From: an uncultured Clostridia bacterium
GTDB lineage: Bacteria; Bacillota; Clostridia; Christensenellales; Borkfalkiaceae
Assembly (NCBI GenBank): GCA_947629095.1
Contig: CANRCK010000003.1
Coordinates: 62,001-126,000 of the forward strand
Reading direction: 5' to 3'
Length of the DNA: 64,000 nucleotides
The notes under the pieces were generated by a model. The model saw only the letters and a list, made by a program, of their open reading frames with translations. It made no database searches and was not told the DNA's origin. Position numbers and translations under genes: made by a program. Shown here one piece after another: positions 45,358 to 53,781 of this stretch (position 1 is its first letter; each line of letters begins with the position of its first letter).

Positions 45358-47670
45358 ATGAAAAGAATTTTAACCGAGTTTGATTTTACACCGGAACAAC
45401 TTAATATTGTAAAGCAGCTTGCTGCCGAGTGTGACCTCTGCGAAGACACGGTTAAAATTCTCTATGGCAGAGGGCTCACCGATAAAGAGAGCATTCATAA
45501 CTTTCTCAATCCCTCAAAGGCTCACTTTATATCCCCGTTTAAAATGAGCGGCATGCGCGAGGCGGTGGATATGATTACGCGCGCCCGCAACGAGGAGTGG
45601 TGCGTTGTCGTCTACGGCGACTACGATGCCGACGGCATCTGCGCAAGCACTATAATGGGCAATGCCTTAAAGGAATTCGGCATCGACCCCATACTTTGCA
45701 TACCCGAAAGACGGAACGGCTACGGGCTTTCCGTTAAGCTTCTCGACGATATTTTCGACGAGTTCTATCCCCAGCTTATAATTACCGTTGACTGCGGTAT
45801 ATCCGGAGCTGCGGAGGTGCAATATATAATGGAGCAGGGAACGGAGGTGATTGTCACCGACCATCACGAGCTTCCCCAAACCATTCCCGATTGCATCTGT
45901 ATAAATCCCAAGTTCAACGACGGATATATTTACGATAATCTCTGCGGCGCGGGAGTGGCATTCAAGGTGGCGTGTGCGCTTTTGGGAGAAAAGGCGTATA
46001 AATATCTCGATTTTGCCGCAATTGCCACTGTGGCGGACAGCGTTCCTCTTACGGGCGAAAACCGCGACATAGTTTTTGAGGGGCTGAAGTTGATAAATTC
46101 CAAACCCCGCTCGTGCTATTCGCAATTTTACAAGTCTGAAGGCGACGCAACATCGCAAACCCTTGCATTTTCCATAGCGCCAAAAATTAACGCCGCGGGC
46201 AGAATGGGCGATGCGCGTGCCGCGCTCGACCTGTTTAACGAAACGGACGAGGGCAAGATATACGAGCTTTCGGCAAAGCTCACTTCATATAATATGGAGA
46301 GGCAAAAATGCTGTGATGAGCTTTACGTTTCCGCGCGCGAAATGCTCATCCGGGAGGGGATAAACGGAAACGTTATCGTACTTGCGGGTGAAAATTGGAA
46401 TGCGGGCTTTGTAGGGATAGTTGCGGCAAGGCTTGCCGATGAATTTTCCCGTCCGGTGATTTTATTCGTTCGCAACGGCGACGTTATGCGCGGTTCCGCG
46501 CGGTCCGTCGAAAACGTAAATATATTCGAAGCGTTAAAGGCTTGCGAGGATTATATCGAAGAATTCGGCGGGCATTCACAGGCTGCGGGGGTAAATGTCA
46601 ACGCAGTGAATTTCGAAGCGTTCAAAGCCGCGCTGAATGAATATACTTCCTCCCATTATTCCGAAGAGGACTTTATACCCACTATTCGCATAAACGGAGT
46701 GCTTCGCGGCGAATATTCCGCTAAATTTGCCAAAGAGCTTGAACTGCTCGAGCCGTTCGGCGTAGGCAACAAGCGCCCGTTGTTTTTGCTTGAGGAGGGC
46801 GCAACGCCCATACGCTGGGGAAAATTGCAGACCAGCCATCTGTCAATAAAGGACAACCGCATAGAGCTTATGTATTTCGGCGGCAGCCGTTTTTCCAATC
46901 TGATAGAGAGCGGCGCCCCCAAAGACCTTATTTTTGAATATAACGTGTCGTCTTTCCGCGGAAAGGAATATGTAAAGGGCTTCGTGCGGGACGTCATATA
47001 TAATAGAAACGCGGGTGAATACGCAACCGAAGAAATTGCGTTGAACGGCGTAAACTCTCTTGTCTACGGAGGGTTCAAAAAAGCTAAAAAGCTTACCAAA
47101 GAACAGATAGAGGAGGCAATGGACAGCTGCCCCGATTTTGGCACGGTTTTCATCGCCAACGAATACCGCGCCATAGAGCAGTTCCAAAACGCAAAAAAGC
47201 TGGACGTGGATCTGTTTGTTCCCTCCACAAGGAATTTTGCGTCGGTTATTCTTCTGTCGCCCCAGCCGGACGCCGATTTGAGCGGCTATCGCCGCGTAAT
47301 CTTTTTGCAGCGTCACACCGATATTTTGCCGTCGCTTGCCGGCAAAGAGGTGGAATTCAATGCCGAGGGCGATACGCCGACTTACATAGACGGAATATCG
47401 GTCGTACGTGAAGATTTGCTCAACATATATTCTATACTCTGTTCAAATATAAATAACGTTCGCGGCAGCACCGTAAGCGAAGTGGTAAAATATAATCTCT
47501 GGGGTTTGTCGTCCATGCAGGTGGCATTTGCCCTTCACGTTTTCCTGCAACTCGGCTTGATATCTTTCGAAAACGGCGCCCTCATGGTTTACCGCGGCAT
47601 AAAGACCGATTTGGTTAATTCGTCTCTCTACAACAGAGTCCGCACTATACAATGCAGAGGCAGAAAATGA
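45358..47670 (+). CDS. recJ: single-stranded-DNA-specific exonuclease RecJ
   Basis: RecJ is a 5'-3' exonuclease of the DHH phosphoesterase family that acts in recombination and base-excision repair. The 770-residue protein shows VYGDYDADGICAST (motif I), TVDCGISG, VTDHHELP (DHH motif), a DHHA1 half with AAGRMGDARAALDL and GEEFGGHSQAAG-like motif FGGHSQAAG, then an OB domain. The ATG at 45358 lacks a ribosome site because a terminator hairpin occupies that space. The C-terminal extension is about 150 residues. The stop overlaps relA. Confidence 0.94.
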   Translation: MKRILTEFDFTPEQLNIVKQLAAECDLCEDTVKILYGRGLTDKESIHNFLNPSKAHFISPFKMSGMREAVDMITRARNEEWCVVVYGDYDADGICASTIMGNALKEFGIDPILCIPERRNGYGLSVKLLDDIFDEFYPQLIITVDCGISGAAEVQYIMEQGTEVIVTDHHELPQTIPDCICINPKFNDGYIYDNLCGAGVAFKVACALLGEKAYKYLDFAAIATVADSVPLTGENRDIVFEGLKLINSKPRSCYSQFYKSEGDATSQTLAFSIAPKINAAGRMGDARAALDLFNETDEGKIYELSAKLTSYNMERQKCCDELYVSAREMLIREGINGNVIVLAGENWNAGFVGIVAARLADEFSRPVILFVRNGDVMRGSARSVENVNIFEALKACEDYIEEFGGHSQAAGVNVNAVNFEAFKAALNEYTSSHYSEEDFIPTIRINGVLRGEYSAKFAKELELLEPFGVGNKRPLFLLEEGATPIRWGKLQTSHLSIKDNRIELMYFGGSRFSNLIESGAPKDLIFEYNVSSFRGKEYVKGFVRDVIYNRNAGEYATEEIALNGVNSLVYGGFKKAKKLTKEQIEEAMDSCPDFGTVFIANEYRAIEQFQNAKKLDVDLFVPSTRNFASVILLSPQPDADLSGYRRVIFLQRHTDILPSLAGKEVEFNAEGDTPTYIDGISVVREDLLNIYSILCSNINNVRGSTVSEVVKYNLWGLSSMQVAFALHVFLQLGLISFENGALMVYRGIKTDLVNSSLYNRVRTIQCRGRK

Positions 47671-49796
47671 CAGTACTCGATAAAATTCATGCTAAATACA
47701 GCGGCGACGAACAGCAACAGTTGCTGGCGGCTTATAACTATGCCGAGCTTATGCACCGTGGGCAGAAGAGAGCTTCGGGTGAACCTTATTTTACGCATCC
47801 GTGCGCCGTTGCAGAAATATTGATAGATTTGGGGCTTGACTATCCCTCGGTTGCCGCCGCGTTTTTACACGACGTAATAGAGGATACCCCTGCAACGGAC
47901 GAGGACATCAAAGTCCGCTTCGGCAAAGAGATAATGACGCTTGTTGAGGGCGTCACCAAGCTCGATAAAATCAACTATCACTCCCACGAAGAGGAGGACG
48001 CCGAAAATTTCCGCAAAATCTTTGTTGCAATGGCAAACGACGTGCGGGTTATAATTATAAAACTTGCCGACAGGCTTCACAATATGCGTTCGCTTAATTT
48101 TTTGTCAAACGAACGCCAGCAGCGTATTGCCAAAGAAACTCTTGAAATATATGCGCCCATAGCGGGCAGGCTCGGTATTTCGCAAATCAAGTGCGAGCTT
48201 GAGGATTTGTGCTTAAAATATCTCGACCCCGAGGCATATGAATTTCTTGTAAAGAACATTCACCAGGAAATTGCCGAACGCCGCAAGTTTGTGGATTTGG
48301 TGGTAAACGAAGTCAAGGAAATATTGAAAGAAAGCAATATAAAGGGCGAAGTAATAGGTCGCCCCAAGCACTTTTTTTCCATCTACCGCAAAATGAAAAC
48401 CCAAAACAAAACGCTCGACCAAATCTATGATATAACGGCTGTGCGCGTAATCGTGGATACCGAAATAGAGTGCTATGAAATTTTGGGGAAAATTCACAAC
48501 AAGTGGAAGCCCGTGCCCGGCAGAATCAAGGACTATATTGCAACCCCCAAGCGCAACATGTACCAGTCGTTGCATACAACGGTCGTAACGAACTTCGGGC
48601 AGTTCTTCGAAATACAGATAAGAACGGTTGAAATGAACAAGACTGCCGAATACGGTATTGCTGCGCACTGGATGTATAAAGAGCAAAAGACCAGCAAAAC
48701 CGACTTTGACGACCGTCTTAGCTGGATTCGCGACGTTATGAATTGGCAGGGCAGCATGGGGGAGAGCAAAGAGTTTGTTGACAGCCTCAAAAACGACTTG
48801 TACGACAACGAACTCCTCGTATTCACGCCCAAGGGCAAGGTCATTTCATTGCCCCTTAACGCCACCCCCGTGGATTTTGCGTACGCAATTCACTCCGAAG
48901 TCGGCAACAAGTGCGTCGGCGCAAAGGTAAACGGTAAAATAGTGCCGCTCACGGCAACACTGACCACCGGCGACATAGTTGAAATTTTAACCCAATCCAA
49001 CAGCAAGGGACCTTCGTGGGACTGGCTTAAATTTGTCAAATCCGGGTCTGCCAGGGCAAAAATAAGGCAATTTTTCAAAAAGGAGATGAAGGTGGACAAC
49101 GTCCGCACGGGCAGGGCTATGCTCGAAGCGGAGGCAAAACGCAGGGGATATAACCTTGCCGATCTTCTCACCGAAAACGCCTTTCAAAGGATATCCAACA
49201 AAATGGTCTTTGCCTCGGAAGATGAAATGATGGCTTCCGTAGGCTACGGCGCAGTTTCGGTAAACGCCGTTATAGGGCGGCTTATCGACTATTACAGAAA
49301 GGAAGCGCCAAAGCCCGCTTCGGCTATAGACGACGCAAAGCTTCGCTATACTCCCGCGGGCAGCGTTTTGGTGCAGGGCGTTACGGGGCTTGTGGTAAGC
49401 TTGGCGCACTGTTGCAATCCCGTGCCCGGCGACGATATTGTCGGCTTTATTTCCCGCGGCAGGGGCGTTATAGTCCACAGGGCTGACTGTCCCAATCTCC
49501 GCAGTCTTGAAAGGGAACGCCTTCAACCCGCCCAATGGACCGGCAATTTTAAATCGGAGTTCATCGCAGGCATAAAAATAATCGCCACAAACGATACGGG
49601 CGTAATGGCTTACGTCACAGGCGAAATTTCCGCCATGCAACTTTCCATGACAAATATCGTCGGAAGAATCAACAAGGAAAAACAGGCGGAGTTTGATATA
49701 AAGGTAACCTTGAACAAGCGCTCGGATATCGACCTTTTAATGAACCGTTTAAAGCGCGATAACCGCATTATAGAAGTTTTCAGAACAAATAACTGA
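47667..49796 (+). CDS. rel: bifunctional (p)ppGpp synthetase/hydrolase Rel
   Basis: This 709-residue Rel/SpoT homologue controls the stringent response. The hydrolase half is intact (HPCAVAEIL, FLHDVIEDT with the HDxxED motif). The synthetase half has RPKHFFSIYRKM, TAVRVIV, YQSLHTTVV and EIQIRT. The C-terminal half has TGS (FTPKGKVISLP), a helical region, a zinc-finger-like HCCNPVPGDDI and an ACT domain (DTGVMAYVTGEIS). ATG 47667 overlaps the recJ stop (ATGA) and has AGAGG upstream; an in-frame ATG at 47652 is less likely. The next gene also overlaps, by one base. Confidence 0.96.
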   Translation: MTVLDKIHAKYSGDEQQQLLAAYNYAELMHRGQKRASGEPYFTHPCAVAEILIDLGLDYPSVAAAFLHDVIEDTPATDEDIKVRFGKEIMTLVEGVTKLDKINYHSHEEEDAENFRKIFVAMANDVRVIIIKLADRLHNMRSLNFLSNERQQRIAKETLEIYAPIAGRLGISQIKCELEDLCLKYLDPEAYEFLVKNIHQEIAERRKFVDLVVNEVKEILKESNIKGEVIGRPKHFFSIYRKMKTQNKTLDQIYDITAVRVIVDTEIECYEILGKIHNKWKPVPGRIKDYIATPKRNMYQSLHTTVVTNFGQFFEIQIRTVEMNKTAEYGIAAHWMYKEQKTSKTDFDDRLSWIRDVMNWQGSMGESKEFVDSLKNDLYDNELLVFTPKGKVISLPLNATPVDFAYAIHSEVGNKCVGAKVNGKIVPLTATLTTGDIVEILTQSNSKGPSWDWLKFVKSGSARAKIRQFFKKEMKVDNVRTGRAMLEAEAKRRGYNLADLLTENAFQRISNKMVFASEDEMMASVGYGAVSVNAVIGRLIDYYRKEAPKPASAIDDAKLRYTPAGSVLVQGVTGLVVSLAHCCNPVPGDDIVGFISRGRGVIVHRADCPNLRSLERERLQPAQWTGNFKSEFIAGIKIIATNDTGVMAYVTGEISAMQLSMTNIVGRINKEKQAEFDIKVTLNKRSDIDLLMNRLKRDNRIIEVFRTNN

Positions 49797-50398
49797 TGAA
49801 AGTTTATAAAATCGAACCGTCGGATTTTGCAAGCAATTCATATATTTTAACGGCTGACGGCAGCAACGCCGTGGTTATAGACCCGTCGGAGGAGAGCGTG
49901 ATTGATGAGTTGAGGCGCAAAAATCTCACTTGCGAATATGTGCTTTTAACTCACGGACATTTCGACCACGTTGGACTATGCGGAAAATTATATAACGGCG
50001 GCGCACGTATCTGCTGCGGCGAGCTTGAAAAAGATTTTATATTCAGTCCCGCAAACCGCGGTATTTTCGGCGGGGTTTACATTCCCGAATTCAAAATATA
50101 CCGCACTTTTAATGACGGCGAAAAATTTACTCTCTGCGGCATATCTTTCACCGCGATTCACACTCCGGGGCACACGGAAGGCAGCATGTGCTATATTGCG
50201 GACGATTGCATTTTTTCCGGCGACACACTTTTTCGTTGCAGCGTTGGTAGAACGGATCTTCCCACGGGTGATATGCGCAAACTTATAAGCAGCGCAAAAA
50301 AGCTCTTCGCATTAAATGGCGATTATAAAATTTATACGGGGCACGGCGAGAATACAACGCTTGGGTTCGAACGCCGCAACAACCCCTATATAAGGTAA
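49796..50398 (+). CDS. metallo-beta-lactamase-fold hydrolase (glyoxalase II-like)
   Basis: This 200-residue protein has the zinc motif THGHFDH (HxHxDH) near residues 53-59, then IHTPGHTEGSM, FSGDTLF and TGHGENTT, giving a complete two-metal MBL site of the YcbL/GloB type. Such proteins hydrolyse thioesters, possibly S-lactoyl-glutathione analogues or polysulfides, but the substrate is unknown. It starts on the last base of the rel stop. In many Bacillota the same gene sits between rel(-dtd) and hemZ; dtd is missing here. Confidence 0.88.
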   Translation: MKVYKIEPSDFASNSYILTADGSNAVVIDPSEESVIDELRRKNLTCEYVLLTHGHFDHVGLCGKLYNGGARICCGELEKDFIFSPANRGIFGGVYIPEFKIYRTFNDGEKFTLCGISFTAIHTPGHTEGSMCYIADDCIFSGDTLFRCSVGRTDLPTGDMRKLISSAKKLFALNGDYKIYTGHGENTTLGFERRNNPYIR

Positions 50399-50401
50399 AT
50401 T

Positions 50402-51760
50402 ATGTTAAATACTAACAGCGAATATCTTCGCCCTGAAATAATGGACGTACTCCGTGCCTTTGATTGTGAAGAGGAGGAGTTCGCCCATTATTTTTCATAT
50501 TCCGGCGGCAAATTTTTCAACACAATTGAATACAGGAACCGTTTTTACGACTTTGAGGACGACTTCAATCCCGCAAACGATTTGGAGTTTAAGCGCTATG
50601 CAAAGCGCTTTTCCAAACTTGCTTTCTATAAGGTACTTTCAAAATCCACGGGCGTTGAACTGCCGTGGGGCGCTCTCACGGGTATACGCCCCACAAAGCT
50701 CGCCTTTACGGAGCAAACCGCGGGCAGGGATTTTGAGGAGCTATTCAAAAAGCTCTGCGTGTCGGAATCCAATATAAAAATCACGGAACAGATTTTAAGG
50801 GAACAGGAGCCTTTCAGGCAGGGCGGCAAATCTCTGTATGTCAGCTTGCCGTTTTGCCCCACAAAGTGCGACTATTGCTCGTTTGTAACTGCGCCTATCC
50901 AAAAGACCAAACAGTATGTAGCCGCATATATGGATTGTCTTGTGCGTGAAATCGAGAGCGTTTCTCCGTTTGTAAATGGCGTCCGTTCCGTATATATAGG
51001 CGGCGGAACGCCGTTCGTTCTCTCCGCAGCCGAGCTTGAAATGGTTTATAAAGCCATATCTTCCATCATAAAAACTCCCGTCGAATACACAGTTGAAGCG
51101 GGCAGACCGGACGTGTTTACGGAGGAAAAACTCAACATATCCCGCCAAAACGGTGTAAACCGCATATGCGTAAACCCTCAGTCTTTTAACGATGAAACTT
51201 TGGCGGCGATAGGCAGAAAGCACACCGCCGCGCAAACTCTTAAAGCGTATGAAATGGCGCAAAAATACGGCTTTGATATTAATATCGATTTAATAGCGGG
51301 GCTTGCCGACGAGGGTTTAAGCGAATTTGAATACTCGCTTAAAACCGCCATAAATTTAAATCCCGAAAATATAACCGTGCATACGTTATCGCTGAAATCG
51401 GGTGCAAAACTCAAAGAAAACATAAAGCAGCTTCACGTAGGGCAAATAGGGCAGATGATTGCCCTTTCGCGGGAAATGCTCACTGCGGCAGGCTACATTC
51501 CTTACTATCTCTACCGCCAAAAATATCAGGCTGGCGGGCTGGAAAACGTTGGCTGGTGCAAGCCCCAAAAGGCCTGCGTCTACAATATAGATGTGATGGA
51601 AGAACTCGGCGACAATATCGCCGTGGGCGCAAATGCAATTTCAAAGCGCGTATTTGCCGCCGAGGAACGCATAGAGCGCTTTGCTACCCCCAAGGATATA
51701 CCAACTTATATAAATAAAATCAATCAATTAATCTCAAACCGTATTGAGTTTTTCAAATAA
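50402..51760 (+). CDS. hemZ: coproporphyrinogen III oxidase-like radical SAM protein HemZ
   Basis: This 452-residue radical SAM protein of the HemN/HemZ group has an N-terminal extra domain of about 160 residues, typical of HemZ. The cluster-binding motif CPTKCDYC follows in SLPFCPTKCDYCSFV near residue 160, then GGGTPFVLSAAELE, VEAGRPDVFT, GVNRICVNPQSFNDETL and DINIDLIAGLADEG. HemZ is annotated as an oxygen-independent coproporphyrinogen dehydrogenase. No other haem genes lie here, and some HemN-like proteins have other roles. It starts 3 nt after the MBL gene. Confidence 0.93.
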   Translation: MLNTNSEYLRPEIMDVLRAFDCEEEEFAHYFSYSGGKFFNTIEYRNRFYDFEDDFNPANDLEFKRYAKRFSKLAFYKVLSKSTGVELPWGALTGIRPTKLAFTEQTAGRDFEELFKKLCVSESNIKITEQILREQEPFRQGGKSLYVSLPFCPTKCDYCSFVTAPIQKTKQYVAAYMDCLVREIESVSPFVNGVRSVYIGGGTPFVLSAAELEMVYKAISSIIKTPVEYTVEAGRPDVFTEEKLNISRQNGVNRICVNPQSFNDETLAAIGRKHTAAQTLKAYEMAQKYGFDINIDLIAGLADEGLSEFEYSLKTAINLNPENITVHTLSLKSGAKLKENIKQLHVGQIGQMIALSREMLTAAGYIPYYLYRQKYQAGGLENVGWCKPQKACVYNIDVMEELGDNIAVGANAISKRVFAAEERIERFATPKDIPTYINKINQLISNRIEFFK

Positions 51761-51778
51761 ATTTTCGGTTTACAATAT

Positions 51779-51805
51779 AAAAGCACGGTTCGTCGCCGTG
51801 CTTTT
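51779..51805. terminator. bidirectional terminator between hemZ and the XRE gene
   Basis: A 10-bp stem AAAAGCACGG / CCGTGCTTTT with a 7-nt loop. The right arm overlaps the stop codon of the minus-strand regulator; A and T runs on the two sides allow action in both directions. Confidence 0.85.
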
Positions 51806-52049
51806 ACTCTATATCTTTGATATTAAATTTAACTTTTGCGCCCGTCTCGTCCTCCAGCCCCAAAAGGTAGTCCGTCGTTACATTAAAATACAGTGCAAGC
51901 ATAATAATTTCGTCAATACTCGGCTCGTTATAGCCTGTTTTCCAGCGTGTTAATTTTTGTTTTGGTATGCCTAAATCTGCGCAAATATCCTTTTGCATTT
52001 TACCGCTTTCAACTATAAGTTCTCTTAATCTTGAAATAAATAGATTCAC
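51804..52049 (-). CDS. XRE-family helix-turn-helix regulator
   Basis: This 81-residue protein is essentially one HTH_3 domain: LRELIVESGKMQKDICADLG then KQKLTRWKTGYNEP (recognition helix region) and IIMLALYFNVTTDYLLG, the classic end of Cro/C1-type domains. It lacks a sensor domain. The start is GTG at 52049, because GAGG lies 6 nt upstream; an in-frame TTG at 52061 would remove that spacing. It diverges from a lipoprotein gene across 121 bp carrying repeated operator-like boxes, so it most likely represses itself and the lipoprotein. Confidence 0.88.
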   Translation of the reverse strand: MNLFISRLRELIVESGKMQKDICADLGIPKQKLTRWKTGYNEPSIDEIIMLALYFNVTTDYLLGLEDETGAKVKFNIKDIE

Positions 52050-52069
52050 TTTAAACCTCAAAAAAATAG

Positions 52070-52145
52070 TATCAAAAATAGTAACTAAATTATTGACAAT
52101 TACTAAAATCGTAATTATAATGAATTACGGTTTCTAAAATAGTAA
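52070..52145. promoter_or_regulatory. cluster of operator-like boxes
   Basis: Three boxes share the pattern T-x-x-C-x-AAAAT-x-GTAA: 52070-52084 (TATCAAAAATAGTAA), 52100-52114 (TTACTAAAATCGTAA) and 52131-52145 (TTTCTAAAATAGTAA), centred about 30 bp apart; a partial one lies at about 52060-52071. The middle box is palindromic (ATTAC / GTAAT) and exactly fills the promoter spacer. They fit binding sites for the divergent XRE regulator. Confidence 0.65.
52093..52121 (+). promoter_or_regulatory. promoter of the small lipoprotein
   Basis: Perfect TTGACA at 52093-52098 and perfect TATAAT at 52116-52121, with a 17-bp spacer made wholly of the palindromic operator-like box. Binding there would block RNA polymerase. 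Confidence 0.85.
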
Positions 52146-52170
52146 CCAATCTAATTACACGAGGTATAAA

Positions 52171-53268
52171 ATGAAAAAGAAACTTCTAGCGCTTATTTTA
52201 GGCGCGGCGATGGCGTTCGGCTGTGTGTTCGCGTTTGCGGCATGTACGGACGGTAACGGTGAAAACGGCGGCAGCCATGGCAGCGTAGTCAAGACGACTG
52301 TTGATAATTTTGACGAGTGGTATCAGGCTCTTCGCGACACTCTCACCGCCGAAAATTACACCATCAACACACATTACATTGATACAAGCCGCGATATGAA
52401 TAATATCGTAACGGGAAAGCGGCAAGGTAATGTTTCTCAGTTCACTGCTGATGAGCATAACTATTTGTGGACTCTCCGGCAAGAATATCGTGAATACAGC
52501 GGTAATACTGTGACAACTTATATGGATGAACCGTACAAATATGACTCAACAAAGAGCTATTGGTATATATATACTAATGCTTATCCCATGCATTTTGACA
52601 ATGAATATCTTTCAACGCTTTATAATAATGTTCTCTACGGACCTTTCATAGATGAATTTACGTTAGAAACGCTTAGCACTATTTACGGCTTTCCCCTTTC
52701 TGCAGACGTAGAAATAACGGAGGAAGGTGTGAATGCTTCGGCACAGAGTATTTACGCGGCGGTGGTATTTAACGAAGAGACGGCTGAATATACTTATCAA
52801 TTGGAGGATGAATATTTTGGCGAAGTAGTTTTTACCTTTAAATTTAAAAACGGAAAAATAAGTTATCTTAATATACGTAATGATTTCAATTTTGTTGAAG
52901 TAACGCACACTTTGACTTACGGTGACGCTACGGTAACTTTTCCGGAAGAGGTAAAAACATCCGCTGCACTGACCAAAACATTAAATAATATTGCAAGCGA
53001 CTTAGAAGGTACTTATACCTACGAGAAGGACAACGTACAACATAAGTTGAAATTTTCTTTTTATGATTTCTTTGATTATTTAAGAAGTTTCACCGGTCAT
53101 TATGAAACAAATAGCAGTTCGTATTTTGATTGGGAAATTATATCTACCGACAAGATTATACTTATCTTTGACGACGATACAACAGCAGAACTTAAAATAG
53201 GCGATAATTGTCTTATTTACACAGACGAAAACGGCAAGGAGTATACTTTTACCAAAAGCGGACAATAA
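52171..53268 (+). CDS. lipoprotein of unknown function
   Basis: This 365-residue protein begins with a lipoprotein signal peptide (lipobox AFAAC, Cys 25), followed by a Gly/Asn-rich linker. The rest looks like a soluble beta-rich domain with repeated Tyr/Asp/Thr strands (FTFKFKNGKISYLNI, HTLTYGDATVTFPEE), a LolA/LppX-like style, but no family was recognised. GAGG lies just before the ATG. The strong promoter with an internal operator implies that it is repressed by the divergent XRE protein and turned on in some condition. Gene A/T content is higher than that of its neighbours in the second half. Confidence 0.75.
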   Translation: MKKKLLALILGAAMAFGCVFAFAACTDGNGENGGSHGSVVKTTVDNFDEWYQALRDTLTAENYTINTHYIDTSRDMNNIVTGKRQGNVSQFTADEHNYLWTLRQEYREYSGNTVTTYMDEPYKYDSTKSYWYIYTNAYPMHFDNEYLSTLYNNVLYGPFIDEFTLETLSTIYGFPLSADVEITEEGVNASAQSIYAAVVFNEETAEYTYQLEDEYFGEVVFTFKFKNGKISYLNIRNDFNFVEVTHTLTYGDATVTFPEEVKTSAALTKTLNNIASDLEGTYTYEKDNVQHKLKFSFYDFFDYLRSFTGHYETNSSSYFDWEIISTDKIILIFDDDTTAELKIGDNCLIYTDENGKEYTFTKSGQ

Positions 53269-53313
53269 TAGCTTAAACAACCAATTCTTTTTACTTTTTC
53301 TTCCTAAAAACGT

Positions 53314-53342
53314 TTGATATTTTAAAAGCAGTATGGTAAAAT
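53314..53342 (+). promoter_or_regulatory. promoter of rpsO-pnp
   Basis: TTGATA at 53314-53319 and TAAAAT at 53337-53342 with a 17-bp spacer, leaving a leader of about 80 nt before rpsO. Confidence 0.65.
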
Positions 53343-53358
53343 ACTATTTGATACGGAT

Positions 53359-53393
53359 ACAAAGGGGTGCGAACACTCAACGGCTTTCTTTGT
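53359..53393 (+). promoter_or_regulatory. candidate S15-binding leader structure
   Basis: An outer stem ACAAAG / CTTTGT encloses a hairpin GGGTG / CACTC (one G-U pair) with a CGAA loop, in the rpsO 5' leader. S15 represses its own mRNA through such leader folds in several bacteria; the match to a known S15 leader class was not tested. Confidence 0.35.
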
Positions 53394-53427
53394 TTCCCGC
53401 AAATATTTCCATAGGAGGATAAAGTAA

Positions 53428-53682
53428 ATGGAAAAGTCCGAAATCATTGCAAAGTATGCTTTAAAGGAGGGTGACACAGGTTCTCCCGAAGTGCAGATAG
53501 CCCTTTTAACGGAGAGAATCAACCACCTCAACGAGCATCTTAAAGAGCACATTCACGACAATCACTCCCGCCGCGGTCTTCTCAAAATGGTAGGTCGCCG
53601 CCGTGGTCTTTTGGACTACTTAAAGAGCAAGGATATCGAAAGATACCGTGCGATTGTCGCCGCTTTGGGACTCAGAAAGTAA
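53428..53682 (+). CDS. rpsO: 30S ribosomal protein S15
   Basis: This 84-residue protein, a few residues shorter than the usual 88-89, shows the full core: [33 protein letters not shown], and [19 protein letters not shown]. It binds 16S rRNA early in platform assembly. AGGAGG precedes the ATG. pnp follows after a hairpin, the usual rpsO-pnp order. Confidence 0.97.
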   Translation: MEKSEIIAKYALKEGDTGSPEVQIALLTERINHLNEHLKEHIHDNHSRRGLLKMVGRRRGLLDYLKSKDIERYRAIVAALGLRK

Positions 53683-53697
53683 TTATTTTAAAAAAAT

Positions 53698-53727
53698 TGA
53701 GCGGGGTGTTTTATTCCGCTCATTTTT
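53698..53727 (+). terminator. terminator/attenuator between rpsO and pnp
   Basis: A 7-bp stem TGAGCGG / CCGCTCA with an 11-nt loop is followed by TTTTT. It probably lowers pnp transcription relative to rpsO. Confidence 0.7.
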
Positions 53728-53781
53728 CATAAGTTTGCGGCGGGCGCCGCAGGCACAAGAACAGAAAAGGAGATATGGATA

